Shown piece after piece: positions 8,460-17,287 of a stretch of DNA of 64,000 nucleotides. Origin of the DNA: Saccharopolyspora endophytica (GTDB taxonomy: Bacteria > Actinomycetota > Actinomycetes > Mycobacteriales > Pseudonocardiaceae). Numbering within the stretch: position 1 is the first letter of the stretch; every line of letters starts with the position of its first letter. A program made the position numbers and the translations under genes. The notes beneath the pieces are model-generated. The model was not told where the DNA came from, did not search any database, and worked only from the letters and a program-made list of their open reading frames with translations. The stretch lies in contig NZ_JAGPXE010000010.1 of the NCBI RefSeq assembly GCF_018070075.1, positions 244,406-308,405 on the forward strand, in the 5' to 3' direction.

Positions 8460-9227
8460 TCAGCCGAACTGCACGGAGCGCTTGGCCAGGCCCCACCAGA
8501 AGCCCTCGATCGGGACGCGCTGGTCGTCGAGGTCCTCGTCCGCTGCCCCGAGGGTGACGAACAGCGGCGCGAAGTGCTCGGTGCGAGGGTGGGCCAGGCG
8601 GCCGGCCGGCGCCTTGTGCTCGAAGTCCAGGAGCGCGTCGATGTCGCGCGAGGCCAGGGCGCGACCGCCCCAGTCGTCGAACTCCACCGACCAGCTCGGC
8701 GTCGACGCCGAGCGCAGGGCCGAGAGGTTGTGGGTGAAGAACCCGCTGCCGACGATCAGCACGCCCTCGTCGCGCAGCGGTGCGAGCGACCGGCCCACGC
8801 GCATCAGGGCCGCGGGCTCCAGGGACGGCATCGAGATCTGCAGGACGGGGATGTCGGCGTCGGGGTACATCTCCTTCAGCGGCACGTACGCGCCGTGGTC
8901 GAGTCCGCGATCGGGCACGGCGACCACCGGCGTCTCGGCGCCGCCGAGCAGCGCGCGCACCCGCTCGGCCAGGGCCGGAGCTCCGGGGGCGGCGTAGCGG
9001 ACGTCGTAGTACCGGTCGGGGAAGCCCCAGAAGTCGTAGACCAGCGGAACGGTGCTGGTCGCGCCGATGGCCAGCGGCGCTTCCTCCCAGTGCGCGGAGA
9101 TGATCAGGATCGCCTTGGGACGCGGCAGGTCGGCCGACCAGGCCGCCAGCTCGCCGGGCCAGAGCTCGTCGTCGGCCAGCGGCGGGGCGCCGTGGCTGAG
9201 GTACAGGGCGGGCATGCGCTCGGCCAT
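8460..9227 (-). CDS. Class III extradiol dioxygenase family protein (DODA-like)
   Basis: 255 residues from ATG at 9227, with AGGAGG 6 nt upstream. It begins with LYLSHGAPPL (metal-binding His), then IISAHWEE, a central GLDHGAYVPL and VGSGFFTHNL. These His-rich strands are typical of the LigB-fold 4,5-DOPA/aromatic ring-opening dioxygenases (YgiD/DODA). It likely opens a catechol-type ring using a non-haem metal; the substrate is unknown. It is divergent from a MarR regulator, with two operator-like palindromes between them, so expression is probably derepressed by a phenolic or an oxidant. Confidence 0.88.
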   Translation of the reverse strand: MAERMPALYLSHGAPPLADDELWPGELAAWSADLPRPKAILIISAHWEEAPLAIGATSTVPLVYDFWGFPDRYYDVRYAAPGAPALAERVRALLGGAETPVVAVPDRGLDHGAYVPLKEMYPDADIPVLQISMPSLEPAALMRVGRSLAPLRDEGVLIVGSGFFTHNLSALRSASTPSWSVEFDDWGGRALASRDIDALLDFEHKAPAGRLAHPRTEHFAPLFVTLGAADEDLDDQRVPIEGFWWGLAKRSVQFG

Positions 9228-9240
9228 CGGGAACCTCCTA

Positions 9241-9283
9241 GTTCGAATTTGAACCAAATGTACCTCGTAGTTCAAATTCGAAC
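9241..9283. promoter_or_regulatory. Paired MarR operators in the divergent promoter
   Basis: GTTCGAATTTGAAC (9241-9254) and its reverse complement GTTCAAATTCGAAC (9270-9283) are two near-palindromic 14-mers 29 bp apart, in the gap between the dioxygenase and the marR start. The first abuts the AGGAGG of the dioxygenase. A TAGAAT box (9287-9292) lies 7 nt before the marR GTG, which suggests a leaderless marR message. Confidence 0.7.
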
Positions 9284-9299
9284 AAGTTAGAATGGGGGA

Positions 9300-9758
9300 G
9301 TGACCGAACCGCGCTGGCTCGACGCCGACGAGATGGCCGCCTGGAACGCCTTCGTCGAGGCGGGCAACCTCGTGAACCGCCGCGTCGAGCAACAGCTCCG
9401 CGAGCAGGCGGGATTGTCCCACCCGCAGTACGAGATCCTGGTCCGCCTCTCCGCGGCGCCCGAGGGCGAGATCCGCATGTCCGAGCTCGCCCAGCTCGTG
9501 GTGACCTCGAAGAGCGGCCTGACCTACCAGGTCACGCAGCTGGAGAAGGCCGGGCTCGTGGGTCGCCGCACCTGCGAGACCGACGACCGCGGCGTCATCG
9601 CCCGCCTGACCGAGGCCGGCAGGCGCAAGCTGGAGGAGACCGCGCCGGGGCACGTCGAGCTGGTCCGGGAGCACCTCATCGACGTGCTCGACCGCGATCA
9701 GCTGCGCGCGCTCACCGACGCTCTGGGCGTGGTCTCGCGCAAGCTGCGCGGGGCTTGA
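9300..9758 (+). CDS. MarR-family transcriptional regulator
   Basis: 152 residues from GTG at 9300. Winged helix at about 50-115: HPQYEILVRLSA, MSELAQLVVTSKSGLTYQVTQLEKAGLV and the wing RRTCETDDRGVIARLTEAG. There is no separate ribosome site, and a TAGAAT box ends 7 nt upstream. It probably represses itself and the divergent dioxygenase through the twin palindromes, and releases on binding a phenolic ligand, as is common in the family. The single Cys (RTCET) lies in the wing. Confidence 0.92.
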   Translation: MTEPRWLDADEMAAWNAFVEAGNLVNRRVEQQLREQAGLSHPQYEILVRLSAAPEGEIRMSELAQLVVTSKSGLTYQVTQLEKAGLVGRRTCETDDRGVIARLTEAGRRKLEETAPGHVELVREHLIDVLDRDQLRALTDALGVVSRKLRGA

Positions 9759-9828
9759 CGCGCTCCGTCCGCGCTGATCGGATTTCGCTTGCTTGAACGG
9801 GTTTCACACAGGCGAAACGGGGTCGGTC

Positions 9829-10692
9829 ATGAAGTTCCTGAGGCTGGGGTCGTTCTCGGAGGAGCGCCCGCACGTGCTCGACGATCGGGGGCGGCTGTTC
9901 GACCTGAGCCCGCTGACCGGCGATATCGACGGTGCGTTCCTCGCTGGTGACGGCGTCGCGCGCACCCGCGCCGCGCTCGCCGCGGGCGAGCTCGCCGCCG
10001 TCGACGACCCGGCGGACGGCACGGGGATGCGGGTGGGCGCGCCGATCGCGCGGCCGATGGCGGTGCTGTGCATCGGTCAGAACTACGCGGCCCACGCCGC
10101 CGAATCCGGTTCCGAGCCGCCGGAAGTGCCGATTCTGTTCTTCAAGCACCCCAACACCGTCGTCGGTCCGCACGACGACGTGGTGATCCCGCGCGGCGCC
10201 GAGCAGGTCGACTGGGAGGTCGAGCTCGGCGTGGTCATCGGGCAGCGCGCGAGCTACCTCGACAGCCCCGAGCAGGCCCTGTCGCACGTGGCCGGTTACG
10301 TGCTGGCCGACGACGTCTCCGAGCGCTCGTTCCAGAAGGAGCAGTCCGGCGGCCAGTGGTCGAAGGGCAAGTGCGCGCCGACGTTCAACCCGGTCGGTCC
10401 GTGGTTCGTCCCGGCCGACGAGGTCGCCGACCCGCAGGGGTTGCGGCTGCGCAGCTGGGTCAACGGCGAGCCGAGGCAGGATTCCAGCACCGCCGACATG
10501 ATCTTCGGCGTCGGCGAGATCGTCCGCCACCTCTCGCAGTACCTGACGCTGGAGCCGGGGGACCTGGTCATCACCGGCACCCCGGAGGGCGTGGCGATGT
10601 CCGGGCGCTTCCCGTTCCTGGCGCCGGGTGACGTGGTCGAGATGGAGATCGACGGGCTCGGCCGTCAGCGCAGCGGCGTGAAGTCGGCCTGA
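9829..10692 (+). CDS. Fumarylacetoacetate hydrolase family protein
   Basis: 287 residues from ATG at 9829. An N-terminal 70-residue cap precedes the FAH fold starting at AVLCIGQNYAAHAAE. The metal ligands are in FFKHPNTV and DWEVELGVVIG; GYVLADDVSER and DLVITGTPEGVA are further family strands. Members hydrolyse or decarboxylate C-C bonds of ring-fission products, or act as 2-keto-acid hydratases. Its place just after the dioxygenase/MarR pair fits an aromatic degradation role, but no other pathway gene is present. Start at GTG 9793 is less likely. Confidence 0.9.
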   Translation: MKFLRLGSFSEERPHVLDDRGRLFDLSPLTGDIDGAFLAGDGVARTRAALAAGELAAVDDPADGTGMRVGAPIARPMAVLCIGQNYAAHAAESGSEPPEVPILFFKHPNTVVGPHDDVVIPRGAEQVDWEVELGVVIGQRASYLDSPEQALSHVAGYVLADDVSERSFQKEQSGGQWSKGKCAPTFNPVGPWFVPADEVADPQGLRLRSWVNGEPRQDSSTADMIFGVGEIVRHLSQYLTLEPGDLVITGTPEGVAMSGRFPFLAPGDVVEMEIDGLGRQRSGVKSA

Positions 10693-10728
10693 CGTTGGGC
10701 CGATCGGATCAACGTCAATGTGAATATC

Positions 10729-10757
10729 TTTCAATTCGCCGTCGGGGTGGCTAGCGT
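10729..10757 (+). promoter_or_regulatory. Candidate promoter of the acylase gene
   Basis: TTTCAA (10729-10734), a 17-bp spacer and TAGCGT (10752-10757) lie about 40 nt before the acylase ATG. This resembles housekeeping actinobacterial promoters. Confidence 0.4.
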
Positions 10758-10796
10758 GCCGGTGCCGGAGCAGTTCCGCATCGGAAAGGGCGTGGC

Positions 10797-13583
10797 ATGG
10801 CGCGACGTTCACCGGTCGTCACCCTCGTGGCGGCCATCGCGGGGTCCCTGTTGATCGCCCCCGGGGCCCACGCCCAGCCGCCTGAGGACTACTGCCGCCA
10901 GCAGTGCCACGACATCCTCCCGCCCGGCCAGAACGGCAACGCGACCTTCGCCGAGCTGGTCTCGCACATGCTGCTGGGCACCCGCCCGAAGCACTCCGAC
11001 GACCAGCTCGACGAGTACGCCGCGCTGGCGGGCGGGTACCGCGAGCTGACCACCGGCACCATCCAGAACTTCTTCAACGACCACTCCTTCGGCGTGCGGC
11101 CGGACGACGTCGAGCGCACCTACCGGCCGCGCGCCGACGTCACCGTCGTCCGCGACAAGACCGCCGGCGTCCCGCACGTCTACGGCGACACCCGCTCCGG
11201 CACCACCTTCGGCGCGGGCTACACCACCGCCGAGGACAAGCTGTTCCTGATGGACGCGCTGCGCCACGCCGGTCGCGGCGAGGTGACCCCGTTCGCCGGG
11301 GGCGCGCCCGCCAACCGGAAGCTGGAGCAGAGCTTCTTCTCCGTCTCGCCCTACACCGAGCAGGAGCTGCAGGACCAGATCGACCGGGTCGCCGCCCAGG
11401 GCGAGCGCGGCCGGATCGCGCTGCAGGACGCGCAGTCCTACGTCGACGGCATCAACGCCTACATCCAGGAGTCCCACCGGGGCCGCTACTTCCCGGGTGA
11501 GTACGTCGCGACCGGGCACGTGGACCCGGTCACCAACGAGGGCCGCATCGAGCCGTTCGAGCTCACCGACCTGGTGGTGCTGGCGTCGCTGATCGGGGCC
11601 CAGTTCGGCGGTGGCGGCGGGGGAGAGGTGGCCAACGCCGTCGCCAGGATGTCGTTGCACGAGCGCTTCGGTCCCGAACGCGGTGAGCAGGTCTGGGCCG
11701 CCTTCCGCGCGGAGAACGACCCGGAGGCCATCAGCACGATCCACGACGGCAGCTCCTTCGAGTACGGCACCTCCCCGGCCAACCCGGAGGGCGTGGCGCT
11801 GCCGGACCCGGGATCGGTCGCGGACCAGCAGCTCGTCTTCGACCCGACCGGCTCGGCGACCCAACCCGACGAGAAGCCCTCGCGGCCGGTCGTCGACCCC
11901 GAGGACCCGCTGCGCGGCATGTTCGACGACGGCGTCCTGCCCGCCGACATGGCCGAGCGCAGGGGCATGTCGAACGCGCTCGTGGTCTCCGGCGCGCACA
12001 CCGAGAGCGGCCACCCGGTCGCGGTGTTCGGCCCGCAGACGGGCTACTTCTCGCCGCAGCTGCTGACCCTGCAGGAGCTGCAGGGGCCGGGCATCTCCTC
12101 GAAGGGCGCCTCCTTCGCGGGTCTGAGCTTCTACACGCTGCTCGGCCGCGGCCAGGACTACTCGTGGAGCGCCACCACCGCCTCGCAGGACATGATCGAC
12201 ACCTACGCGGTCGAGCTGTGCTCGCCCGACGGCGGTCCCGTCACCAAGGACTCGAACCACTACCGCTTCCACGGCGAATGCCTGCCGATGCAGACCATCG
12301 AGCGGCAGAACTCCTGGAAGCCCAACCTCGGCGACGACACCCCGGAGGGCTCCTACCGGCTGGTGTCCTTCCGCACCCGCTACGGGCCCGTGACGCATCG
12401 GGCCACTGTGGACGGAAAGCCGGTCGCCTACACCACGGCCCGGTCGACCTTCCTGCACGAGGTGGACTCGATCATCGGGTTCCAGAAGTTCAACGACCCG
12501 TCGGCGGTGTCCTCGGCGGAGGACTTCCAGCGCGCGGCGCACGACATCAACTACACGTTCAACTGGTTCTACGCCGATTCCCGCGACACCGCGTACTTCA
12601 ACTCCGGGGCGAACGTGGTGCGCCGGCCCCACGTCGACCCGAGCATGCCGATCGCCTCGGACCCGGCCCACGAGTGGCCGGGCTGGGACCCCGAGACCAA
12701 CACGGCGACCTACCAGTCCTTCGCCGAGCACCCGAACTCCGTCAACCAGGACTACTACATCAGCTGGAACAACAAGCAAGCTCCGGGAACCGCGGGTGAT
12801 CGGGCGGAGAAGGGCGCGGTGCAGCGAGGCGATCTGCTCGATCGCCGGGTGCGCGAGCAGATCGCCTCGGGTGACGAGTTCAGCCGCGCCGAGCTCGTGC
12901 GGGCCATGGCCGACGCCGCCGTCACCGACCTGCGCGCCGAACGGGTCCTGCCCGACCTGCTGCGCGTCATCGGCGAACCCGACGAGCGCTCGAAACCGCT
13001 GGTCGAGAAGCTGCGCGCGTGGCTGGCCGACGGCGGCAAGCGCACCGAGACCACGCCGGGCAGCAAGACCTACGCGCACGCCGAGGCCATCGAGCTGTTC
13101 GACGCGTGGTGGCCGCTGCTGGTCCGCGGCGAGTTCGAACCCGCCGTCGGAACCCCCGCCTACCAGGCGATGACCGCGATGATGCAGATCAACGAGTCGC
13201 CGTCGGGCTGGCAGAACGGCGAGCCCGGGCTGCACGTCGGCCAAGGCCACCAGGGCTCGACGTTCCAGTTCGGCTGGTTCGGCCAGGTCTCCAAGGACAT
13301 CCGGGCCGTCCTCGGCGAGCAGGTCCCGGGCGGCTTCGGCGCACCGCTGTGCGGCGGTGGCGATCGGGGCGCGTGCCGGCAGATGCTGCTCGACACCCTC
13401 GCCCAGGCCGCCGCGACCCCGTCGGAGGAGACCTACCCGGGCGACGCCGAATGCGACCCCGGCGACCAGTGGTGCGCGGACTCGATCGTGCAGACCAAGG
13501 TCGGCGGCATCGACCAGGACAAGATCTCCTGGCAGAACCGCCCCACCTACCAGCAGGTCATCGAGTTCCCCGCTCACCGCTGA
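10797..13583 (+). CDS. Secreted penicillin acylase family enzyme
   Basis: 928 residues from ATG at 10797 (GGAAAGG upstream). Signal peptide of about 27 residues ending AHA-QPPE. Family marks in order: DVTVVRDKTAGVPHVYGDT, GAGYTTAEDKLFLMD and YVDGINAY in the alpha part, then GMSNALVVSGAHTESGHP. There Ser392 is the predicted N-terminal nucleophile of the beta chain after self-cleavage and linker removal. The family hydrolyses side-chain amides of beta-lactams, acyl-homoserine lactones or lipopeptides. At 928 residues it is longer than the classical enzymes (about 750-850). Substrate is not predictable. A hairpin terminator follows. Confidence 0.88.
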   Translation: MARRSPVVTLVAAIAGSLLIAPGAHAQPPEDYCRQQCHDILPPGQNGNATFAELVSHMLLGTRPKHSDDQLDEYAALAGGYRELTTGTIQNFFNDHSFGVRPDDVERTYRPRADVTVVRDKTAGVPHVYGDTRSGTTFGAGYTTAEDKLFLMDALRHAGRGEVTPFAGGAPANRKLEQSFFSVSPYTEQELQDQIDRVAAQGERGRIALQDAQSYVDGINAYIQESHRGRYFPGEYVATGHVDPVTNEGRIEPFELTDLVVLASLIGAQFGGGGGGEVANAVARMSLHERFGPERGEQVWAAFRAENDPEAISTIHDGSSFEYGTSPANPEGVALPDPGSVADQQLVFDPTGSATQPDEKPSRPVVDPEDPLRGMFDDGVLPADMAERRGMSNALVVSGAHTESGHPVAVFGPQTGYFSPQLLTLQELQGPGISSKGASFAGLSFYTLLGRGQDYSWSATTASQDMIDTYAVELCSPDGGPVTKDSNHYRFHGECLPMQTIERQNSWKPNLGDDTPEGSYRLVSFRTRYGPVTHRATVDGKPVAYTTARSTFLHEVDSIIGFQKFNDPSAVSSAEDFQRAAHDINYTFNWFYADSRDTAYFNSGANVVRRPHVDPSMPIASDPAHEWPGWDPETNTATYQSFAEHPNSVNQDYYISWNNKQAPGTAGDRAEKGAVQRGDLLDRRVREQIASGDEFSRAELVRAMADAAVTDLRAERVLPDLLRVIGEPDERSKPLVEKLRAWLADGGKRTETTPGSKTYAHAEAIELFDAWWPLLVRGEFEPAVGTPAYQAMTAMMQINESPSGWQNGEPGLHVGQGHQGSTFQFGWFGQVSKDIRAVLGEQVPGGFGAPLCGGGDRGACRQMLLDTLAQAAATPSEETYPGDAECDPGDQWCADSIVQTKVGGIDQDKISWQNRPTYQQVIEFPAHR

Positions 13584-13617
13584 GCCGTTCGCCGCAGGGC
13601 TTTCTCGGCGAAACGGC
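13584..13617 (+). terminator. Hairpin after the acylase gene
   Basis: GCCGTTCGCCG (13584-13594) pairs with CGGCGAAACGGC (13606-13617) with one mismatch and an 11-nt loop, directly after the stop codon. Confidence 0.55.
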
Positions 13618-13685
13618 CCCACGCGGTCTCCCCGCCCCCGTAGAATCGACGGCTTACTCGGGCAGCGGTGCCCGAGGCGAGGGGG

Positions 13686-15692
13686 ATGCGGATGACGGAG
13701 CCCGTGCGGTTGACCGACAGCGCCATGCTCGCCCGACGCCTCTTGTGGAACCGGGCCACCGACGAACCTTCCAGCGCTCAGCCCATCATGGTGCTGCTCG
13801 GACCGACCGGCTCGGGCAAAACGCGGGCGCTGCAGTCCATCTCGCAGGACTGCGGGAACGGCGTGGTGCACGCCAAGCCGTTCGACTTCGGGCGCGAGCA
13901 GCCCGCGACCACCGTCGTGGCGCTGGCCGCGATCTCCGAAGACCTCTCCCGCCGCTGGCGAGCACGGCGGAGCGCGAAGTTCACCCGCTTCGCGCTCGGG
14001 CTGGTCGCCGTGCAGGCCAACCTCGACACCTTCGACCGGGTCAAGGCCAGGGCCCAGATGAGCGCCGCGCTGCGCGAGTTCGCCGAAAGCCCGCGTGCGA
14101 ACGACATCGCAGGTCAGGTGGACTCCACCGCCGACGCGGCCGAACCGCTGCTGGACCCGGTGCTGGTCACCGCGGCGAAGTTGGTGCTGCCGCGGCTGAT
14201 CCGCACGATCGGCCGGAGATCGCTGGCCGGCGCCAAGCGCTGGCACGCCGACATCCCGGAGGCCGAGGGTGCCGAGCCGCTGGACGCGCTGATCCAGCTC
14301 AGCCGTCGGGCCCGCAGCGAACCCGAGGCCATGACGGCCTGGCTGACCTCGGCCTTCCTGGCCGACGTGCGGGAGAGCCACCCGGTCATGGCGCGCCCGG
14401 AACTGGGCAGCCCGTGCTCCTGCGAGAACGAGGCCGGCAAGACCCACTCGCACAACTGGGTCGTGCTGCTGGACAACCTCGACCACCCCGGCGGGTACGC
14501 GTTCCTCGGCGACATCATCGCCGCGCGCGAACGACATCTCAGGCAGCACAACGAGCACGATCCGCTGCTGTTCATCGGCACCAGCGGCCGGTGGAACCCC
14601 GAGTGGGAATCGCACTGGCACGCACCGTGGAAGTCCGCTGCCACCAGATCCGACGAGGTCCTGGTGGTGCCGCGCTGCCGCGACGCGGGCCACTGGCGCA
14701 ACAACTCCGGAGTGGACAGACCGCAGGCACCCGTGCACCCGGTGCTGCTGGAACCGCTGGAGATCGAGGAGACCGCGGGCCTGATCGGGCGCAGCCCGTA
14801 CTTCAGCGAGGCGAAGCTGGCACAGCGCGCCACCGCCGGACTCCCGAAGGCGGTCGAGGCGGTCTCCGAGATACTGCCCACGGCGCGGTTGCGGGAAGGC
14901 AGGCGCGACATCCTCGAACCCGCCGAGTCGACGCCCGAAGCGTGGCAGGAACGACTGACCGATCTGCGCGTCTCCGAGCAGCTGCAGGACGTGGACCTCG
15001 CGGAATTCGTCAACGCGGCTCCGTTCGCGACCGCGCCGTGGCTCGTCCCGGCCGAGTCGACCAGCCTCGTCTCGCTGCCGCAGACCGGCCGCATCCTCAC
15101 CGAGCTGCGCAGCGCGCTGTGGGTGATCGCCCCGGATCGCGACGGCGGAACCGAGGACCAGTCCCTGCTGCACCCGTGGATCGCCCGGACGCTGCTGTTC
15201 GCCCTCAACGCGCGCGGTGAGCAGGATGGGGGCTCCTACGAGACGCAGTTCAAGGCGCTGCTCAACGATCCGCACACCCGGCGCGACCTCGCCCGCACCT
15301 CCTACTGCCTGCTCGCGCTGGGCCGGTTCGGCGAGGTCGTCGACACCCTGCACGAACGCTTCGACCAGATGTCGCACCAGAAGTGGGTCGACCTGCTGGT
15401 CCTGGTCACCAGCGCTCCGGACGACAAACCGCTGCAGCGCGACAACGCCCAGGTCTACGCCGACCTCGTCGAGCAGGACCTGCGGGACGGACCCGCCGAG
15501 CGGGACCAGGTGCGCAACGTGCTCGCGCGGTTGATCGCCGCGTACTGGCTGATCGCGAATCCGCTGGCCGGTCCTGACCGGGAGCGCAAGAACATCGTCG
15601 TGCAGAGCTTCCACGAACTCGCACCACTGTCACACCGCCCGGACGTCGCGGCGCTCTACGAAGCCGCACGCCGGGCTGACCAGCTGTTCTGA
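13686..15692 (+). CDS. P-loop ATPase of unknown function (STAND/AAA-like)
   Basis: 668 residues from ATG at 13686, after GAGGCGAGGGGG (GTG 13668 and ATG 13692 are alternatives). Walker A is GPTGSGKT with K45; Walker B is probably WVVLLDNLD near residue 260; FIGTSGRWNP then looks like a sensor strand. The C-terminal third is helical, with a TPR-like LLALGRFGEVVDTLHERF. No known effector domain, transmembrane segment or DNA-binding motif is seen. It ends 20 bp before a membrane-anchored ligand-binding protein, so the two are very likely co-transcribed. I do not recognise a named family. It could be a signalling switch that reads the state of its neighbour (inference). Confidence 0.8.
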   Translation: MRMTEPVRLTDSAMLARRLLWNRATDEPSSAQPIMVLLGPTGSGKTRALQSISQDCGNGVVHAKPFDFGREQPATTVVALAAISEDLSRRWRARRSAKFTRFALGLVAVQANLDTFDRVKARAQMSAALREFAESPRANDIAGQVDSTADAAEPLLDPVLVTAAKLVLPRLIRTIGRRSLAGAKRWHADIPEAEGAEPLDALIQLSRRARSEPEAMTAWLTSAFLADVRESHPVMARPELGSPCSCENEAGKTHSHNWVVLLDNLDHPGGYAFLGDIIAARERHLRQHNEHDPLLFIGTSGRWNPEWESHWHAPWKSAATRSDEVLVVPRCRDAGHWRNNSGVDRPQAPVHPVLLEPLEIEETAGLIGRSPYFSEAKLAQRATAGLPKAVEAVSEILPTARLREGRRDILEPAESTPEAWQERLTDLRVSEQLQDVDLAEFVNAAPFATAPWLVPAESTSLVSLPQTGRILTELRSALWVIAPDRDGGTEDQSLLHPWIARTLLFALNARGEQDGGSYETQFKALLNDPHTRRDLARTSYCLLALGRFGEVVDTLHERFDQMSHQKWVDLLVLVTSAPDDKPLQRDNAQVYADLVEQDLRDGPAERDQVRNVLARLIAAYWLIANPLAGPDRERKNIVVQSFHELAPLSHRPDVAALYEAARRADQLF

Positions 15693-15712
15693 CCCTTCGG
15701 ATTGGACCGGTC

Positions 15713-17269
15713 ATGCCCCTGTTCCGAAGCTCCACCTCGTCCGCCCCGGTGCAGCCCCGATCCTGGCTGCGCCGCCACAAGTTCATCGCCGCCGCAGTGG
15801 TCGTCGTGGTGGTCGCCGCCGGCCTGGCGGTCTGGCAGCCCTGGAAACCGTGCGGCAACGGGATGAGGACGATCGCATCGTCTCCCAACTGCGTGGGGAT
15901 CGACGTCGACAACACATCGTTCGGTGACAACGACGCCACCCGTGACCTGAGGCAGCGCATCAACGAGCACAACGCGACGGTGACCGCTCCGGATTTCGTC
16001 ACCGTGGTGGTGCTGGACAACATGACCCCGGACGCCCAATTCGACAGCATCGGCGCGGAACATGTGAAGCACGGTGTGGCAGGCGCGCTGACAGCCGCCT
16101 CGCGGGCCAACAACGAGCTGGTCGCGAAGGCCACCTCGCCCAAGGTGAAGCTGAAGTTGGCCAACTACGGCGCAGCGAATGAGGAGGCGGACGTCGCCGC
16201 GCAAGCGATCATCGACGCGCGTGACAGCGAACGCATCGTCGCGGTCGTGGGGTTGGGGCAAAGCATGGACCACACGCGGTTGGCGGCGACCAAGTTGTCC
16301 GAGGCGGGGCTCGCGGTGGTCAGCGGGATGGCGAGTGCCGACAACATGAATCGGAGCTTCGACGGCGATCCGGCGTACATCCAGCGGTTCTACCGGATCA
16401 CGCCGACCAACATCGACGCCGCCAAGGCCGCCGTGGGCTTCCTGAAGCCCAACCAGGAGGACAAGCTCCTGCTGGTCCACGACACGAATCCGAGCGACAT
16501 CTATTCCGGCACGCTCGCCGATGCGTTCAAGGACGCCTACCACGAGAAGTTCCAGAGGTACCCAGGCGAGCAGCCCTTCGATTCCCCGACCAAGCTGAAC
16601 ACGGGCACGCGTGACGAGTACATGGAGAAGATGTTCGCCAACGTCTTCTCCAGGATTTGTGCTGAGCAACCCGACCAGGTCTACTTCGCCGGCCGCGGGG
16701 CCGATCTGGAGGTGTTCCTGAAAACCATCGCGTCGAACGGCATCTGCGTCAACGACCTCAACCTGGACATCATCACCAGCGATGACGCCAGCAGCCTCCT
16801 GAACCGGCCACTGCCCGTCTTCGCCCCGAAGCAGGTCAGGGTCTTCTACACCAGCGTCGCGACTCAAGACCAGTGGGATCACGCCGATCCGCCTCAGCCG
16901 GACAACCAGGCCGAGTACCAGAAGTTCGAGGAGGCGTTCGACCAGTTGGAGCTGGAGGACGACGCCCTGGTTGACGGCTACGCGATGTCGATGCACGACG
17001 CGGTGCTTGTCGCCACCGCCGCCGCACGCGGCTTCGAGACCGCTGGGGAGAACTACCAGCTGGTGTCGGACTGGATCAAGAAGTTCGACTGCGAAGGTGC
17101 GTTTTCCGGTGCTACGGGCAAAATCGCCTACAAGACCGATCCTGCGGTCCAGGGCAACCCCGTGGACAAGGCGATGCCGATCTTGCAGCTGCAACCCGAC
17201 GGTCGGCCGGTCCAGGTGGACCTGGTCTGGCCTTCCGGGCAGCCGTTCGGCCCGCAATCATGCCGGTAG
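15713..17269 (+). CDS. Membrane-anchored periplasmic-binding-type protein
   Basis: 518 residues from ATG at 15713. A cytoplasmic tail (1-24) precedes one strongly hydrophobic helix (about 25-45, Val/Ala run), then an extracellular domain starting at PWKPCGNGM. The rest resembles type I periplasmic-binding (Leu/Ile/Val-binding) folds: IVAVVGLGQSMD, GLAVVSGMAS, the YRITPTNIDAAKAAV strand-turn, KLLLVHDTNPSDIYSG and VYFAGRGADLEVFL. No permease or ATPase subunit of a transporter is nearby, the anchor is uncleaved, and the partner gene encodes a P-loop ATPase. A sensor role is therefore more likely than transport (inference). Confidence 0.8.
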   Translation: MPLFRSSTSSAPVQPRSWLRRHKFIAAAVVVVVVAAGLAVWQPWKPCGNGMRTIASSPNCVGIDVDNTSFGDNDATRDLRQRINEHNATVTAPDFVTVVVLDNMTPDAQFDSIGAEHVKHGVAGALTAASRANNELVAKATSPKVKLKLANYGAANEEADVAAQAIIDARDSERIVAVVGLGQSMDHTRLAATKLSEAGLAVVSGMASADNMNRSFDGDPAYIQRFYRITPTNIDAAKAAVGFLKPNQEDKLLLVHDTNPSDIYSGTLADAFKDAYHEKFQRYPGEQPFDSPTKLNTGTRDEYMEKMFANVFSRICAEQPDQVYFAGRGADLEVFLKTIASNGICVNDLNLDIITSDDASSLLNRPLPVFAPKQVRVFYTSVATQDQWDHADPPQPDNQAEYQKFEEAFDQLELEDDALVDGYAMSMHDAVLVATAAARGFETAGENYQLVSDWIKKFDCEGAFSGATGKIAYKTDPAVQGNPVDKAMPILQLQPDGRPVQVDLVWPSGQPFGPQSCR

Positions 17270-17287
17270 TCGGTGTATGGAGGGCTC

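Noticed and set aside
10809..15614. Open frame of about 1600 codons on the minus strand
   Set aside because: It lies opposite the acylase and ATPase genes, is composed of Arg/Val/Gly-rich low-complexity sequence, and arises from GC-rich third positions of the real genes.
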